Assembly: GCF_014655955.1 (NCBI RefSeq)
Contig: NZ_BNBO01000043.1
Span: 15,299 to 72,267, forward strand
Source: Kitasatospora indigofera
GTDB taxonomy: Bacteria > Actinomycetota > Actinomycetes > Streptomycetales > Streptomycetaceae
Direction of reading: 5' to 3'
DNA length: 56,969 bases
The first letter of the stretch is position 1; the number at the start of each line of letters is the position of its first letter. The notes under the pieces were generated by a model. The model did not search any database. It was given only the letters and a program-made list of their open reading frames with translations, and had not been told where the DNA came from. This document shows positions 7,974 to 16,285 of the stretch, in pieces. The position numbers and the translations under genes are program-made.

Positions 7974-9260
7974 GTGGCGGTGCCGGCCTGGAGACTGCGG
8001 GATTTCCACGACGACGATCTGGACCAGGCCGTCCTGGTGTGGGACCGGAGCCGGCCGGCCGACGAGCAGCTCCCGGTGTTCCCCGTCTCCGAGGTGATGG
8101 CCGCGGCCCACTCCGGCCAGCCGGCGGTGGTGGCCGTGGTGGGCGAGGAACTGGTGGGGATGGCCGTGGCGCAGGCCCAGGGCGAGCGGGCCTGGCTGCT
8201 GCTGATGGCGCTCTCCGCGCAGTGGCGCCGGCGCGGGATCGGCAGCGCCCTGCTGGCCGAGCTGGAGCGCCGGCTGCACGAGCGGGGCGTGCGGCGGATC
8301 TGCGCGCTGCTCCCCGAGGGCGGCACCGGCACCCAGGCACTGCGCAACAGCGGGTACCGGCGCCGCGCCGGGCTGGTGTACTTCGAGAAGTTCTCGCACG
8401 CCGGGGCGGCCGAGGCGGGCCTGCTCGCCGAGCTGGGCGGCCGCGAGCTGCCGGCGGGCCTGTGGGAGGCGCTGGCCGGCATGGAGCGCGAGAAGCAGGT
8501 CGTGGAGCGGCGGATCGTGCTGCCGCTGGCCGAGCGCGAGCTGGCCGGCCGCTACGGGGTGGCGCCGCCCAAGGCGGTCATCCTGTTCGGCCCGCCGGGC
8601 ACCGGCAAGACCAGCTTCGCGAAGGCGGTGGCCTCCCGGCTCGGCTGGCCCTTCGTGGAGCTCTTCCCGTCCCGGCTGGCCGCGGACGCGGAGACCGGCC
8701 TGGCGGCCTCGCTGCGGGACGTCTTCGCGGACCTGGCGGAGCTGGCGAACGTCGTGCTCTTCATCGACGAGGTGGAGGAGATCGCCGGGATCCGCTCCGG
8801 CCTCGCGGTCGACCCCGGGCACGGGGTGACCAACGAACTGCTGAAGCTGATCCCCCGCTTCCGCGAGTACGACGACCGGCTGCTGGTCTGCGCCACCAAC
8901 TCGGTCCGCTCGCTGGACCCGGCGTTCCTGCGCCCCGGCCGTTTCGACCACGTCATCCCGATCGGGCCGCCCGACCCGGTGGCCAGGGCGGCGATCTGGT
9001 CCCGCTACCTGGGGGGCGCCGCCGACGGCGTGGACGTGGACCGGCTGGTCGCGGCCAGCGGGATGTTCACCCCCGCCGACATCGAGTTCGCCGCCCGCAA
9101 GGGGGCGCAGGCGGCCTTCGAGCGGGAGGTCCGGCACCGGCAGGGCCGCCCGGCCGGCACCGAGGACTTCCTCGCCGCGATCACCGGCACCAGGCCCACC
9201 CTCACCGAGCAGGCGATCACCGAGTTCGAGGAGGACATCGCCCGGTTCACCAGGATCTGA
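7974..9260 (+). CDS. GNAT acetyltransferase - AAA ATPase fusion at the head of the hydrogenase locus
   Basis: Residues 1-135 are a GNAT domain: LRDFHDDDLDQAVLVWD at the start and the acetyl-CoA loop in QWRRRGIGSALLAELE. Residues 140-428 are an AAA+ ATPase with Walker A GPPGTGKTS, Walker B VLFIDEVEE, sensor CATNS and the RPGRFDHVI arginine-finger region. The small C-terminal lid resembles FtsH/Vps4-type AAA proteins. I chose GTG 7974 because GAGGG sits 7 bases upstream and the GNAT fold begins there; GTG 7935 is an alternative. It precedes hypX by 198 bases and reads in the same direction as the hydrogenase genes, so an assembly or quality-control role is likely, but no substrate can be named. 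Confidence 0.8.
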   Translation: MAVPAWRLRDFHDDDLDQAVLVWDRSRPADEQLPVFPVSEVMAAAHSGQPAVVAVVGEELVGMAVAQAQGERAWLLLMALSAQWRRRGIGSALLAELERRLHERGVRRICALLPEGGTGTQALRNSGYRRRAGLVYFEKFSHAGAAEAGLLAELGGRELPAGLWEALAGMEREKQVVERRIVLPLAERELAGRYGVAPPKAVILFGPPGTGKTSFAKAVASRLGWPFVELFPSRLAADAETGLAASLRDVFADLAELANVVLFIDEVEEIAGIRSGLAVDPGHGVTNELLKLIPRFREYDDRLLVCATNSVRSLDPAFLRPGRFDHVIPIGPPDPVARAAIWSRYLGGAADGVDVDRLVAASGMFTPADIEFAARKGAQAAFEREVRHRQGRPAGTEDFLAAITGTRPTLTEQAITEFEEDIARFTRI

Positions 9261-9270
9261 CCCGCCGCGT

Positions 9271-9312
9271 CCGAGGTCGGCCCGGTGCCGCGCCCGAGGT
9301 CGGCCCGGTGCC
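9271..9312 (+). repeat. 19-bp direct repeat, two copies
   Basis: The word ccgaggtcggcccggtgcc occurs at 9271-9289 and 9294-9312, a 23-base period, in the gap between the GNAT-AAA gene and hypX. It may be a binding site or a simple duplication. Confidence 0.5.
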
Positions 9313-9458
9313 CGCGCGAGGACGCCGCCGGGACCGACCGGGTGACCTCGCCGCCCCCGGCCGCCGCGTCGCCCGGCCGCCGCCCCACGGCGGGGGGACG
9401 ATCGCTGCCGACGGGGCCGGCTGCTCGGTCGCCGGCCCGGACGGCTCCGGAGGTCTTG

Positions 9459-11255
9459 ATGCGGGTCCTGCTCCTGGCGAGCGCGTTCAACAGCCTGACC
9501 CAGCGCGTCTTCGCCGAACTGCGCGACCACGGGCACCGCCTGACGGTGCACCTGGCCTGTGGTGACGAGCCGCTCCGGGAGGCCCTCCGGCGGGACGCGC
9601 CCGACCTGGTGCTCGCCCCGATGCTGAAGGCCGTGATCCCGCCGGACGTCTGGAGCCGGTACCCCTGCCTGGTGGTCCACCCCGGCCCGCCCGGTGACCG
9701 CGGCCCGTCCTCGCTGGACTGGGCGATCCACGAGGGCGCCGAGCACTGGGGCGTGACGGTGCTCCAGGCGGACGGGCGGATGGACGGCGGCGACGTCTGG
9801 GCCACCGCCGGCTTCCCGGTGCCGCCGGTGGGCAAGAGCGACCTCTATCGCAACGAGGCCTCCGACGCCGCCGTCCGGGCCGTGCTGCTGGCCGTCCGGC
9901 GGTTCGCCTCCGGGACGTACCGGCCCCGCCCGCAGCACGGGCCGGAGCGGGACGCCCCCGAGCACGTCCGTCCGTACTTCGACCAGGGGCTGCGCGCGAT
10001 CGACTGGGCGGCCGACCCGGCCGAGCTGGTGCTGCGCAAGCTGCGGGCGGCCGACTCGCAGCCCGGCGTCCTCGACGAACTCCTCGGCGGCGAGTGGTAC
10101 CTGCACGGCGGCCACCCCGAGGACGAGCTGCGCGGACGCCCGGGCGAGCTGCTGGCCACCCGGACCGGGGCGGTCTGCCGGGCGACGGCGGACGGCGCGG
10201 TGTGGATCCCGGAGCTGCGCCCGCGCCGGCGACCCGGCGGCCCCGAGACCTTCAAGCTGCCGGCCGTCCTGGCGCTGGGCACCCGGCTGCCGGAGCTGCC
10301 GGAGCTGCCCACCCCGCTGGAGCTGCCCGAGCACCGCCGCACCTGGGCGGAGATCCGCTACCAGGAACAGGGCCGGGCCGGCCTGCTCCGGTTCTCCTTC
10401 CCCGGCGGCGCGATGAGCACGGATCAGTGCCGCCGGCTGCTCGCCGCGTACCGGTTCGCCTGCTCGCGCCCGACCTCGGTGCTGGTGCTGGGCGGCGGCC
10501 GGGACTTCTTCTCCAACGGCATCCACCTGAACGTCATCGAGGCCTCGCCGGATCCCGCGGAGGAGTCCTGGGCGAACATCACCGCGATGGACGACCTGGT
10601 CGAGGCGGTGCTGACCACCACCGACCGGCTGGTGCTGGCGGCGCTCGGCGGCAACGCCTCGGCGGGCGGGGTGGCGCTGGCGCTGGCGGCCGACCAGGTG
10701 TGGGTCCGGGACGGCGCGGTGCTGAACCCGCACTACCGGCTGATGGGCCTGTACGGCTCCGAGTACTGGACGTACACGCTGCCCCGGCGGGTGGGCGCGG
10801 CCACCGCCGAGCGGCTCACCCGGTCGGCCCTGCCGCTGACCGCGGCCGGCGCGCAGCGGCTGGGCCTGGTGGACCGGGTGATCGAGGCCTCGCCGGAGGA
10901 TTTCGGACGGGAGGCGGCCCGGCTGGCCGGGCTGCTCGCGGCCGGACCGGCGGCCGACGGCCTGATCGCCGCGAAGAAGGCGGCCCGCGAGCGGGACGAG
11001 GCGCGGCGCCCGCTGGCCGAGTACCGGGAGCGGGAGCTGGCCCTGATGCACCGCAACTTCTTCGCGCCGGAGGAGCCGTACCACGCGCTGAGGTCCGCCT
11101 TCGTGCGCAAGCGTCCCCGGCCGGGCACGCCCGCCCATCTGGACCCGCGGCTGCTGGACCGGCGGGCCCCGGACCTGCCGCCCACGGAACCGCCGGGGAC
11201 GGACCGGGCGGAGCCCGGCCCGCAGGCTCCGCCCGGCCCGTCCCCGCGGGTCTGA
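9459..11255 (+). CDS. hypX: HypX: hydrogenase maturation factor producing the active-site CO ligand
   Basis: A 598-aa two-domain protein. Residues 1-290 are a formyltransferase-like domain (MRVLLLASAFNSLTQRVFAEL, then the HPGPPGDRGPSSLDWAI active-site loop). Residues 320-560 are an enoyl-CoA hydratase/crotonase-like domain (VLVLGGGRDFFSNGIHLN, ALGGNASAGGVALALAADQVW, NPHYRLMGLYGSEYW). In characterised HypX the first domain transfers formyl from N10-formyl-tetrahydrofolate to a bound coenzyme A and the second decarbonylates it to CO for the NiFe(CN)2CO centre under aerobic conditions. CCGGAGG lies 6 bases before the ATG. The C-terminal tail is Pro-rich, and an 11-bp hairpin within its coding sequence (11205-11235) could attenuate transcription. 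Function is family knowledge; the identification is firm. Confidence 0.93.
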   Translation: MRVLLLASAFNSLTQRVFAELRDHGHRLTVHLACGDEPLREALRRDAPDLVLAPMLKAVIPPDVWSRYPCLVVHPGPPGDRGPSSLDWAIHEGAEHWGVTVLQADGRMDGGDVWATAGFPVPPVGKSDLYRNEASDAAVRAVLLAVRRFASGTYRPRPQHGPERDAPEHVRPYFDQGLRAIDWAADPAELVLRKLRAADSQPGVLDELLGGEWYLHGGHPEDELRGRPGELLATRTGAVCRATADGAVWIPELRPRRRPGGPETFKLPAVLALGTRLPELPELPTPLELPEHRRTWAEIRYQEQGRAGLLRFSFPGGAMSTDQCRRLLAAYRFACSRPTSVLVLGGGRDFFSNGIHLNVIEASPDPAEESWANITAMDDLVEAVLTTTDRLVLAALGGNASAGGVALALAADQVWVRDGAVLNPHYRLMGLYGSEYWTYTLPRRVGAATAERLTRSALPLTAAGAQRLGLVDRVIEASPEDFGREAARLAGLLAAGPAADGLIAAKKAARERDEARRPLAEYRERELALMHRNFFAPEEPYHALRSAFVRKRPRPGTPAHLDPRLLDRRAPDLPPTEPPGTDRAEPGPQAPPGPSPRV

Positions 11256-11346
11256 CCGGCCCGGCCGTCCCCGCTTGCGATCTTCGCCGCCACCGCTTCG
11301 GCTCCCTCTGCCTGAGCCTCCCGCGGTTGGTGCTGCTATGAAGAAT

Positions 11347-11368
11347 CGAGTCCGTTTTGTCGGACTCG
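11347..11368. promoter_or_regulatory. Inverted repeat in the hhyS leader
   Basis: An 8-bp perfect stem, cgagtccg/cggactcg, closes a U-rich 6-base loop (ttttgt), 26 bases before the hhyS start codon and directly before its GAGGAGG site. It can be read either as an operator or as an RNA hairpin in the leader. Its position between hypX and the structural genes makes it a candidate control point. Confidence 0.5.
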
Positions 11369-11393
11369 TCCCAGTGTTCGAGGAGGCATCCTC

Positions 11394-12476
11394 ATGGGTG
11401 CGACAGAAACCACCACCGTAGAAGGATCCGCCCCGCAGGGCGGCCAGGAACTGCCGCTGGTGCACATCCTCTGGATCAACGCCGGCCTGAGCTGCGACGG
11501 TGACTCCGTGTCACTGACCGCCGCGATGCAGCCCAGCATCGAGGAGATCGTCACCGGCGCGCTGCCCGGAATCCCCCCGATCGCCGTCCACTGGCCGCTG
11601 ATCGACTTCGAGTGCGGGCCGGTGCAGGGCGCCGACAACTTCGTCGAGTGGTTCTTCAAGGCGGAGCGCGGCGAACTGGAGCCCTTCGTCCTCGTGGTCG
11701 AGGGCTCCATCCCCAACGAGAAGATCAAGGAGGAGGGCTACTGGTGCGGCTTCGGCGACGACCCCGCCACCGGCCAGCCCATCACCACCAGCGAATGGCT
11801 GGACCGGCTGACGCCCAAGGCCACCGCCGTCGTCGCGATCGGCACCTGTGCCACCTACGGCGGCATCCACGCCATGGCCGGCAACCCGACCGGCGCGATG
11901 GGCGTGCCCGACTACCTCGGGTGGGACTGGAAGTCCAAGGCCGGCCTGCCGATCGTCTGCGTGCCCGGCTGCCCGATCCAGCCGGACAACTTCTCCGAGA
12001 CCCTGCTGTACCTGCTCTACCAGCTGGCCGGCTCCGCGCCGATGATCCCGCTGGACGACAAGCTGCGCCCGACCTGGCTGTTCGGCGCGACCGTGCACGA
12101 GGGCTGCGACCGCGGCGGCTACTACGAGCAGGGGCAGTTCGCCACCGAGTACGGCTCGCCGCAGTGCCTGGTGAAGCTGGGCTGCTGGGGACCGGTGGTG
12201 AAGTGCAACGTCCCCAAGCGGGGCTGGATCAACGGCGTCGGCGGCTGTCCGAACGTGGGCGGCATCTGCATCGCCTGCACCATGCCGGGCTTCCCCGACA
12301 AGTTCATGCCGTTCATGGACGAGCCGCCCGGCGGCAAGGTGTCCAGCACCGCCAGCACCGCGTACGGCCTGGTGATCCGCAAGCTGCGGTCGATCACCGC
12401 CGACACCGTGGACAAGGAACCCAAGTGGCGCCGCACCGGGAAGAAGCTGGCGACCGGCTACCGGCCGCCCTGGTGA
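11394..12476 (+). CDS. hhyS: Group 1h [NiFe]-hydrogenase small subunit
   Basis: A 360-aa iron-sulfur subunit without a Tat signal peptide, as expected for the actinobacterial high-affinity group 1h (old group 5). The proximal-cluster motif is C34-D-G-D37, so an Asp stands where other groups have the second Cys; the other ligands are in GTCATYGG and VPGCPIQP. Distal and medial clusters are served by HEGCDRGGYYEQG, KLGCWGPVVKCN and GGCPNVGGICIACTMPGFPDKFMP. Together with HhyL it oxidises atmospheric or trace H2 and feeds electrons to the respiratory chain. The ATG has a strong GAGGAGG. A 74-base gap separates it from hhyL. Confidence 0.95.
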   Translation: MGATETTTVEGSAPQGGQELPLVHILWINAGLSCDGDSVSLTAAMQPSIEEIVTGALPGIPPIAVHWPLIDFECGPVQGADNFVEWFFKAERGELEPFVLVVEGSIPNEKIKEEGYWCGFGDDPATGQPITTSEWLDRLTPKATAVVAIGTCATYGGIHAMAGNPTGAMGVPDYLGWDWKSKAGLPIVCVPGCPIQPDNFSETLLYLLYQLAGSAPMIPLDDKLRPTWLFGATVHEGCDRGGYYEQGQFATEYGSPQCLVKLGCWGPVVKCNVPKRGWINGVGGCPNVGGICIACTMPGFPDKFMPFMDEPPGGKVSSTASTAYGLVIRKLRSITADTVDKEPKWRRTGKKLATGYRPPW

Positions 12477-12550
12477 TTCCCTGACGCCGAACCAGCCGGC
12501 CGGCTTCTCCGCCCGGTGACCACCCCGACGAGAAAGGCACGAGAGAGACG

Positions 12551-14335
12551 ATGGCACCGACGACGAAGGCGGCCGGCGACGGCAGCGGCCTGACCGAGAT
12601 GTCCTGGGATCCGATCACCCGGATCGTGGGCAGCCTCGGCATCCACACGAAGATCGACTTCAAGCAGAAGAAGGTCGCGGAGTGCTACAGCACCTCCTCG
12701 GTCTTCCGCGGCTACAGCGTCTTCATGCGCGGCAAGGACCCGCGCGACGCGCACTTCATCACCAGCCGGATCTGCGGCATCTGCGGCGACAACCACGCGA
12801 CCTGTTCGGTGTACGCGCAGAACATGGCGTACGGCGTGAAGCCGCCGCACCTGGCCGAATGGATCATCAACCTCGGCGAGGCCGCCGAGTACATGTTCGA
12901 CCACAACATCTTCCAGGAGAACCTGGTCGGGGTGGACTACTGCGAGAAGATGGTCCGCGAGACCAACCCCGGGGTGCTGGACCTGGCGGAGCGCACCGAG
13001 GCCCCGCACGCCGGTGACCACGGCTACAGGACCATCGCCGACATCATGCGCTCGCTCAACCCGATCGAGGGCGAGTTCTACCGCGAGGCGCTCCAGGTCT
13101 CCCGCTACACCCGGGAGATGTTCTGCCTGATGGAGGGGCGCCACGTGCACCCCTCCACGCTCTACCCCGGCGGCGTCGGCACCGTCGCGACCGTCCAGCT
13201 CTTCACCGACTACCTCAGCCGGCTGATGCGCTACGTCGAGTTCATGAAGCGCGTCGTGCCGCTGCACGACGACCTCTTCGACTTCTTCTACCAGGCGCTG
13301 CCCGGGTACGAGGAGGTCGGCCGGCGCCGCATCATGCTGGGCTGCTGGGGCAGCCTCAACGACCCGGACCACTGCGACTTCACCTACCGCAACATGACCG
13401 ACTGGGGCCGGCGGATGTTCGTCACCCCGGGCATCGTGGTCGACGGCAAGCTGGTCACCAACGACCTCACCGAGATCAACCTCGGCATCCGGATCCTGCT
13501 CGGCAGCTCCTACTACCAGGACTGGGAGGGGCAGGAGCAGTTCGTCACCCACGACCCGCTCGGCAACCCGGTCGACCCGCGCCACCCGTGGAACCAGCAC
13601 ACCATCCCGGCGCCGCAGAAGCGCAACTTCGAGGACAAGTACAGCTGGGTGATGTCCCCGCGCTGGTTCGACGGCAAGGACTACCTGGCGCTGGACACCG
13701 GCGGCGGGCCGCTCGCCCGGCTCTGGTCCACCGCGCTGTCCGGCCTGGTCGACTTCGGGTACGTCAAGGCCACCGGCCACAGCGTGCAGATCAACCTGCC
13801 GCGCACCATGACGAAGCCGGAGACCAGCTTCGAGTGGAAGATCCCGCAGTGGAGCAACGCGATCGAGCGCAACCGCGCCCGGACGTACTTCCAGGCCTAC
13901 GCGGCCGGCGCCGCCCTGCACTTCGCGGAGAAGGCCCTTGCCGAGGTCCGCGCCGGCCGCACCCAGACCTGGGAGAAGTTCGAGGTGCCGGACGAGGGCC
14001 TCGGCTGCGGCTTCACCGAGGCGGTGCGCGGCGTGCTCTCGCACCACATGGTGATCCGGGACGGCAAGATCGCCAACTACCACCCGTACCCGCCGACCCC
14101 GTGGAACGCCAGCGTCCGCGACACCTACGGCACGCCGGGCCCGTACGAGGACGCGGTGCAGAACACCCCGATCTTCGAGGAGAACTCGCCGGAGAACTTC
14201 AAGGGCATCGACATCATGCGGGCCGTCCGCAGCTTCGACCCCTGCCTGCCCTGCGGCGTCCACATGTACGTCGGCGACGGGCGCACGGTGCAGAAGATGC
14301 ACGTCCCCACCGGGCTGAGCGGGATGGGCGGATGA
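12551..14335 (+). CDS. hhyL: Group 1h [NiFe]-hydrogenase large subunit
   Basis: A 594-aa catalytic subunit. The L1 motif R73-x-C-G-x-C-x-x-x-H82 (RICGICGDNH) and the L2 motif DPCLPCGVH (last His near 571) supply the four cysteines for the Ni-Fe(CN)2CO site. The 23 residues after that His are the peptide a maturation protease is expected to remove, and a candidate protease is encoded downstream. The length and the long insert with NIFQENLVGVDYCEK fit the actinobacterial type. It overlaps the next gene by 4 bp. GAGAGAG serves as the ribosome-binding site. Confidence 0.95.
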   Translation: MAPTTKAAGDGSGLTEMSWDPITRIVGSLGIHTKIDFKQKKVAECYSTSSVFRGYSVFMRGKDPRDAHFITSRICGICGDNHATCSVYAQNMAYGVKPPHLAEWIINLGEAAEYMFDHNIFQENLVGVDYCEKMVRETNPGVLDLAERTEAPHAGDHGYRTIADIMRSLNPIEGEFYREALQVSRYTREMFCLMEGRHVHPSTLYPGGVGTVATVQLFTDYLSRLMRYVEFMKRVVPLHDDLFDFFYQALPGYEEVGRRRIMLGCWGSLNDPDHCDFTYRNMTDWGRRMFVTPGIVVDGKLVTNDLTEINLGIRILLGSSYYQDWEGQEQFVTHDPLGNPVDPRHPWNQHTIPAPQKRNFEDKYSWVMSPRWFDGKDYLALDTGGGPLARLWSTALSGLVDFGYVKATGHSVQINLPRTMTKPETSFEWKIPQWSNAIERNRARTYFQAYAAGAALHFAEKALAEVRAGRTQTWEKFEVPDEGLGCGFTEAVRGVLSHHMVIRDGKIANYHPYPPTPWNASVRDTYGTPGPYEDAVQNTPIFEENSPENFKGIDIMRAVRSFDPCLPCGVHMYVGDGRTVQKMHVPTGLSGMGG

Positions 14336-14928
14336 ACACCGTGACCCAGGGCGGCGCCCCGAGCGCCGAGCAGACCGGCCGGCGGGTCGAGGAGGTCCTC
14401 GACCGCCTGGCCGCCACCGGCGACCGCGTGGCCGGCGCCGCCGCCGAGGAACTGGTCCGGGCGCTGATGGACTTCTACGGCGCCGGCCTGGCCCGCGCCG
14501 TCGCGCTGCTCGACGAGGGCGCGGGTGCGGGTACCGGTACCGGCGGCGACCCGGGCGCGGGCCGGCCCTCGCCCGCACTGGCCCGCCTGCTGGACGACGA
14601 ACTGGTGGCCGGCCTGCTGGTGCTGCACGACCTGCACCCGTACGACGTCACCACCCGGATCCGGCAGGCCCTGGCCGCGGTGCCCGACCACCCCGCCGAG
14701 GTGCTCGGCTTCGACCCCGGCACGGGGACCCTGCGGCTGCGGCTCGAAGCGGGCGGCGGTGGCGGCTGCGGATGCGCGAGCACCGCGCAGAGCCCGCAGC
14801 AGAGCATCGAGGGCGCGCTCGCCTGCCTCGCACCGGAGGTGACCACGGTCGAACTGGAAGCCCCGGAGCCGCGCGCACCCGAACCGGTCCTGCTGCAGAT
14901 CGGCGCCAGGCCGGCGGGCGCCCGGTGA
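14332..14928 (+). CDS. NifU-like (C-terminal domain) hydrogenase-associated protein
   Basis: A 198-aa protein starting at ATG 14332 inside an ATGA overlap with hhyL. The N-terminal half is helical (RRVEEVLDRLAATG, EELVRALMDFYGAGLARAVALL) with a Gly/Thr/Ala linker near residue 68. The second half resembles a NifU C-terminal domain (YDVTTRIRQALAAVPDHPAEVLGFD, then SIEGALACLAPEVTTVEL) but with a Gly-run followed by CGCAS instead of the usual CxxC. A role in Fe-S cluster delivery to HhyS or in electron transfer is inferred from position and fold. It starts a run of five genes joined by 4-bp overlaps. Confidence 0.8.
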   Translation: MNTVTQGGAPSAEQTGRRVEEVLDRLAATGDRVAGAAAEELVRALMDFYGAGLARAVALLDEGAGAGTGTGGDPGAGRPSPALARLLDDELVAGLLVLHDLHPYDVTTRIRQALAAVPDHPAEVLGFDPGTGTLRLRLEAGGGGGCGCASTAQSPQQSIEGALACLAPEVTTVELEAPEPRAPEPVLLQIGARPAGAR

Positions 14929-15578
14929 ACGCGCCGCCGGCCGCCCCGGGCCGCCCGGGCACCGCCCTGCTCCGCCGGCTGCGGGAGCCCGCGCCCCCGC
15001 AGCCGGAACGCTGCGAACTGTGCGGGCAGGCGCTGGCCGCGGACCACCGGCACCTGGTGGAGACCGAGCTGCGCGCCCTCGCCTGCGCCTGCCAGGCCTG
15101 CACCATGCTCTTCGCCCAGGCCGGCGCCGGCGGAGGCCGCTACCGGGCGGTGCCCGACCGCTACCTCGTCGACCCGGACCACCGGCTCGACGACAGCGCC
15201 TGGGAGCAGCTGCAGATCCCGGTCAGCACCGCCTTCTTCTTCCGCAACGCCGCCCTGGAGCGGCTGGTCGCGCTGTACCCCAGCCCGGCCGGTGCCACCG
15301 AGAGCGAACTCGACCCGCAGACCTGGGAGTCGGTGCTCGGCCGCAGCGACCTGTCCGCGCACCTGGCGGACGACGTCGAGGCCCTGCTGCTGCACCGCGC
15401 ACCCGGCCGCACCGAGTGCTACCTGGTGCCGATCGACATCTGCTACGAGCTGGTCGGCCGGATGCGCCTGCACTGGCAGGGCTTCGACGGCGGCGCCGAG
15501 GCCCGGGCCGACCTCGCGGCCTTCTTCGAACGCGTCCGGGCCCGGGCCCGGACCCTACCGGAGGGCGAACTGCCGTGA
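14925..15578 (+). CDS. Conserved hydrogenase-locus protein with Cys-rich N-terminal motif (DUF5947-like)
   Basis: A 217-aa protein beginning at GTG 14925, overlapping the NifU-like gene by 4 bp. The N-terminal third carries C-E-L-C and a CAC-Q-A-C pattern that could bind zinc or an Fe-S cluster, then VPDRYLVDPDHRLDD and a helical-strand body ending in CYLVPIDICYELVGRMRLHWQGFDGG. I associate this layout, from memory, with the DUF5947 family found beside group 1h hydrogenases; that name should be checked. No enzymatic motif is visible. Likely an accessory factor or an additional electron-transfer partner. Confidence 0.78.
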   Translation: MNAPPAAPGRPGTALLRRLREPAPPQPERCELCGQALAADHRHLVETELRALACACQACTMLFAQAGAGGGRYRAVPDRYLVDPDHRLDDSAWEQLQIPVSTAFFFRNAALERLVALYPSPAGATESELDPQTWESVLGRSDLSAHLADDVEALLLHRAPGRTECYLVPIDICYELVGRMRLHWQGFDGGAEARADLAAFFERVRARARTLPEGELP

Positions 15579-16285
15579 CCCCACTCACCTTCACCTGCAC
15601 CGGGGTCCGGGCCGACCCGTACGCGGCCGGCCCCACCCTGGTCTTCCGGCTCCGGATCACCGCCGGCGACCAGGCCCGGGTGCACGCCCTCGCGCTCCGC
15701 TGCCAGCTGCGGCTGGAGCCGGCCCGGCGCGGCTACGGCGCCCAGGAGGGCGAACGGCTCACCGACCTGTTCGGCGAGCGCTCCCGTTGGGGCAGCACCC
15801 TGAACCCGGTGCAGTTCGCCCAGGTCTCGCTCACCGTGCCCGGTTTCACCGGGGAGACCGAGGCGGACCTGGTGGTGCCCTGCACCTACGACATGGACAT
15901 CGCCGCCTCCCGTTACCTCGGCGCCCTGACCGACGGCGAGGCCCCGCTGCTGCTGCTCTTCTCCGGCACCGCCTTCACCGGCGCCGGCGGGTTCCAGGTC
16001 GAGCCGGTGCCCTGGGACCGCGAGGCCCGCTGCGCGATGCCCGTCGCCGTCTGGCACGAGATGATCGAGCAGCACTTCCCCGGCTGCGGCTGGATCCGGC
16101 TGCCCCACGAGACCATGGACGCCCTGCTCGGATACCGCTCCCGGCACGCCCTGCCCTCCTGGGAGGCGACCGTCGCCGCCCTGCTGGCCTCCGCCGGCAG
16201 CGGCCCGTCCGCGCCGCGACCCGCCCGGCTGCTCGGCGCGGCCGCGGCACCAGCACACCTGTCGACCGAAGGGACCGTCCGGTGA
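15575..16285 (+). CDS. Conserved hydrogenase-locus protein of unknown function (DUF6084-like)
   Basis: A 236-aa soluble protein starting at GTG 15575 in a GTGA overlap. Predicted content is mostly beta strand (LVFRLRITAGDQARVHALALRCQLRLEP), then RSRWGSTLNPVQFAQVSLTVPGF, VPCTYDMDIAASRYLGAL and a C-terminal PVAVWHEMIEQHFPGCGW motif. There is no signal peptide, membrane segment or cofactor motif. I recall such proteins as DUF6084 in actinobacterial hydrogenase operons, which is not proof. Tight translational coupling with its neighbours argues for a job in hydrogenase assembly or in membrane docking. Confidence 0.75.
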   Translation: MTPLTFTCTGVRADPYAAGPTLVFRLRITAGDQARVHALALRCQLRLEPARRGYGAQEGERLTDLFGERSRWGSTLNPVQFAQVSLTVPGFTGETEADLVVPCTYDMDIAASRYLGALTDGEAPLLLLFSGTAFTGAGGFQVEPVPWDREARCAMPVAVWHEMIEQHFPGCGWIRLPHETMDALLGYRSRHALPSWEATVAALLASAGSGPSAPRPARLLGAAAAPAHLSTEGTVR

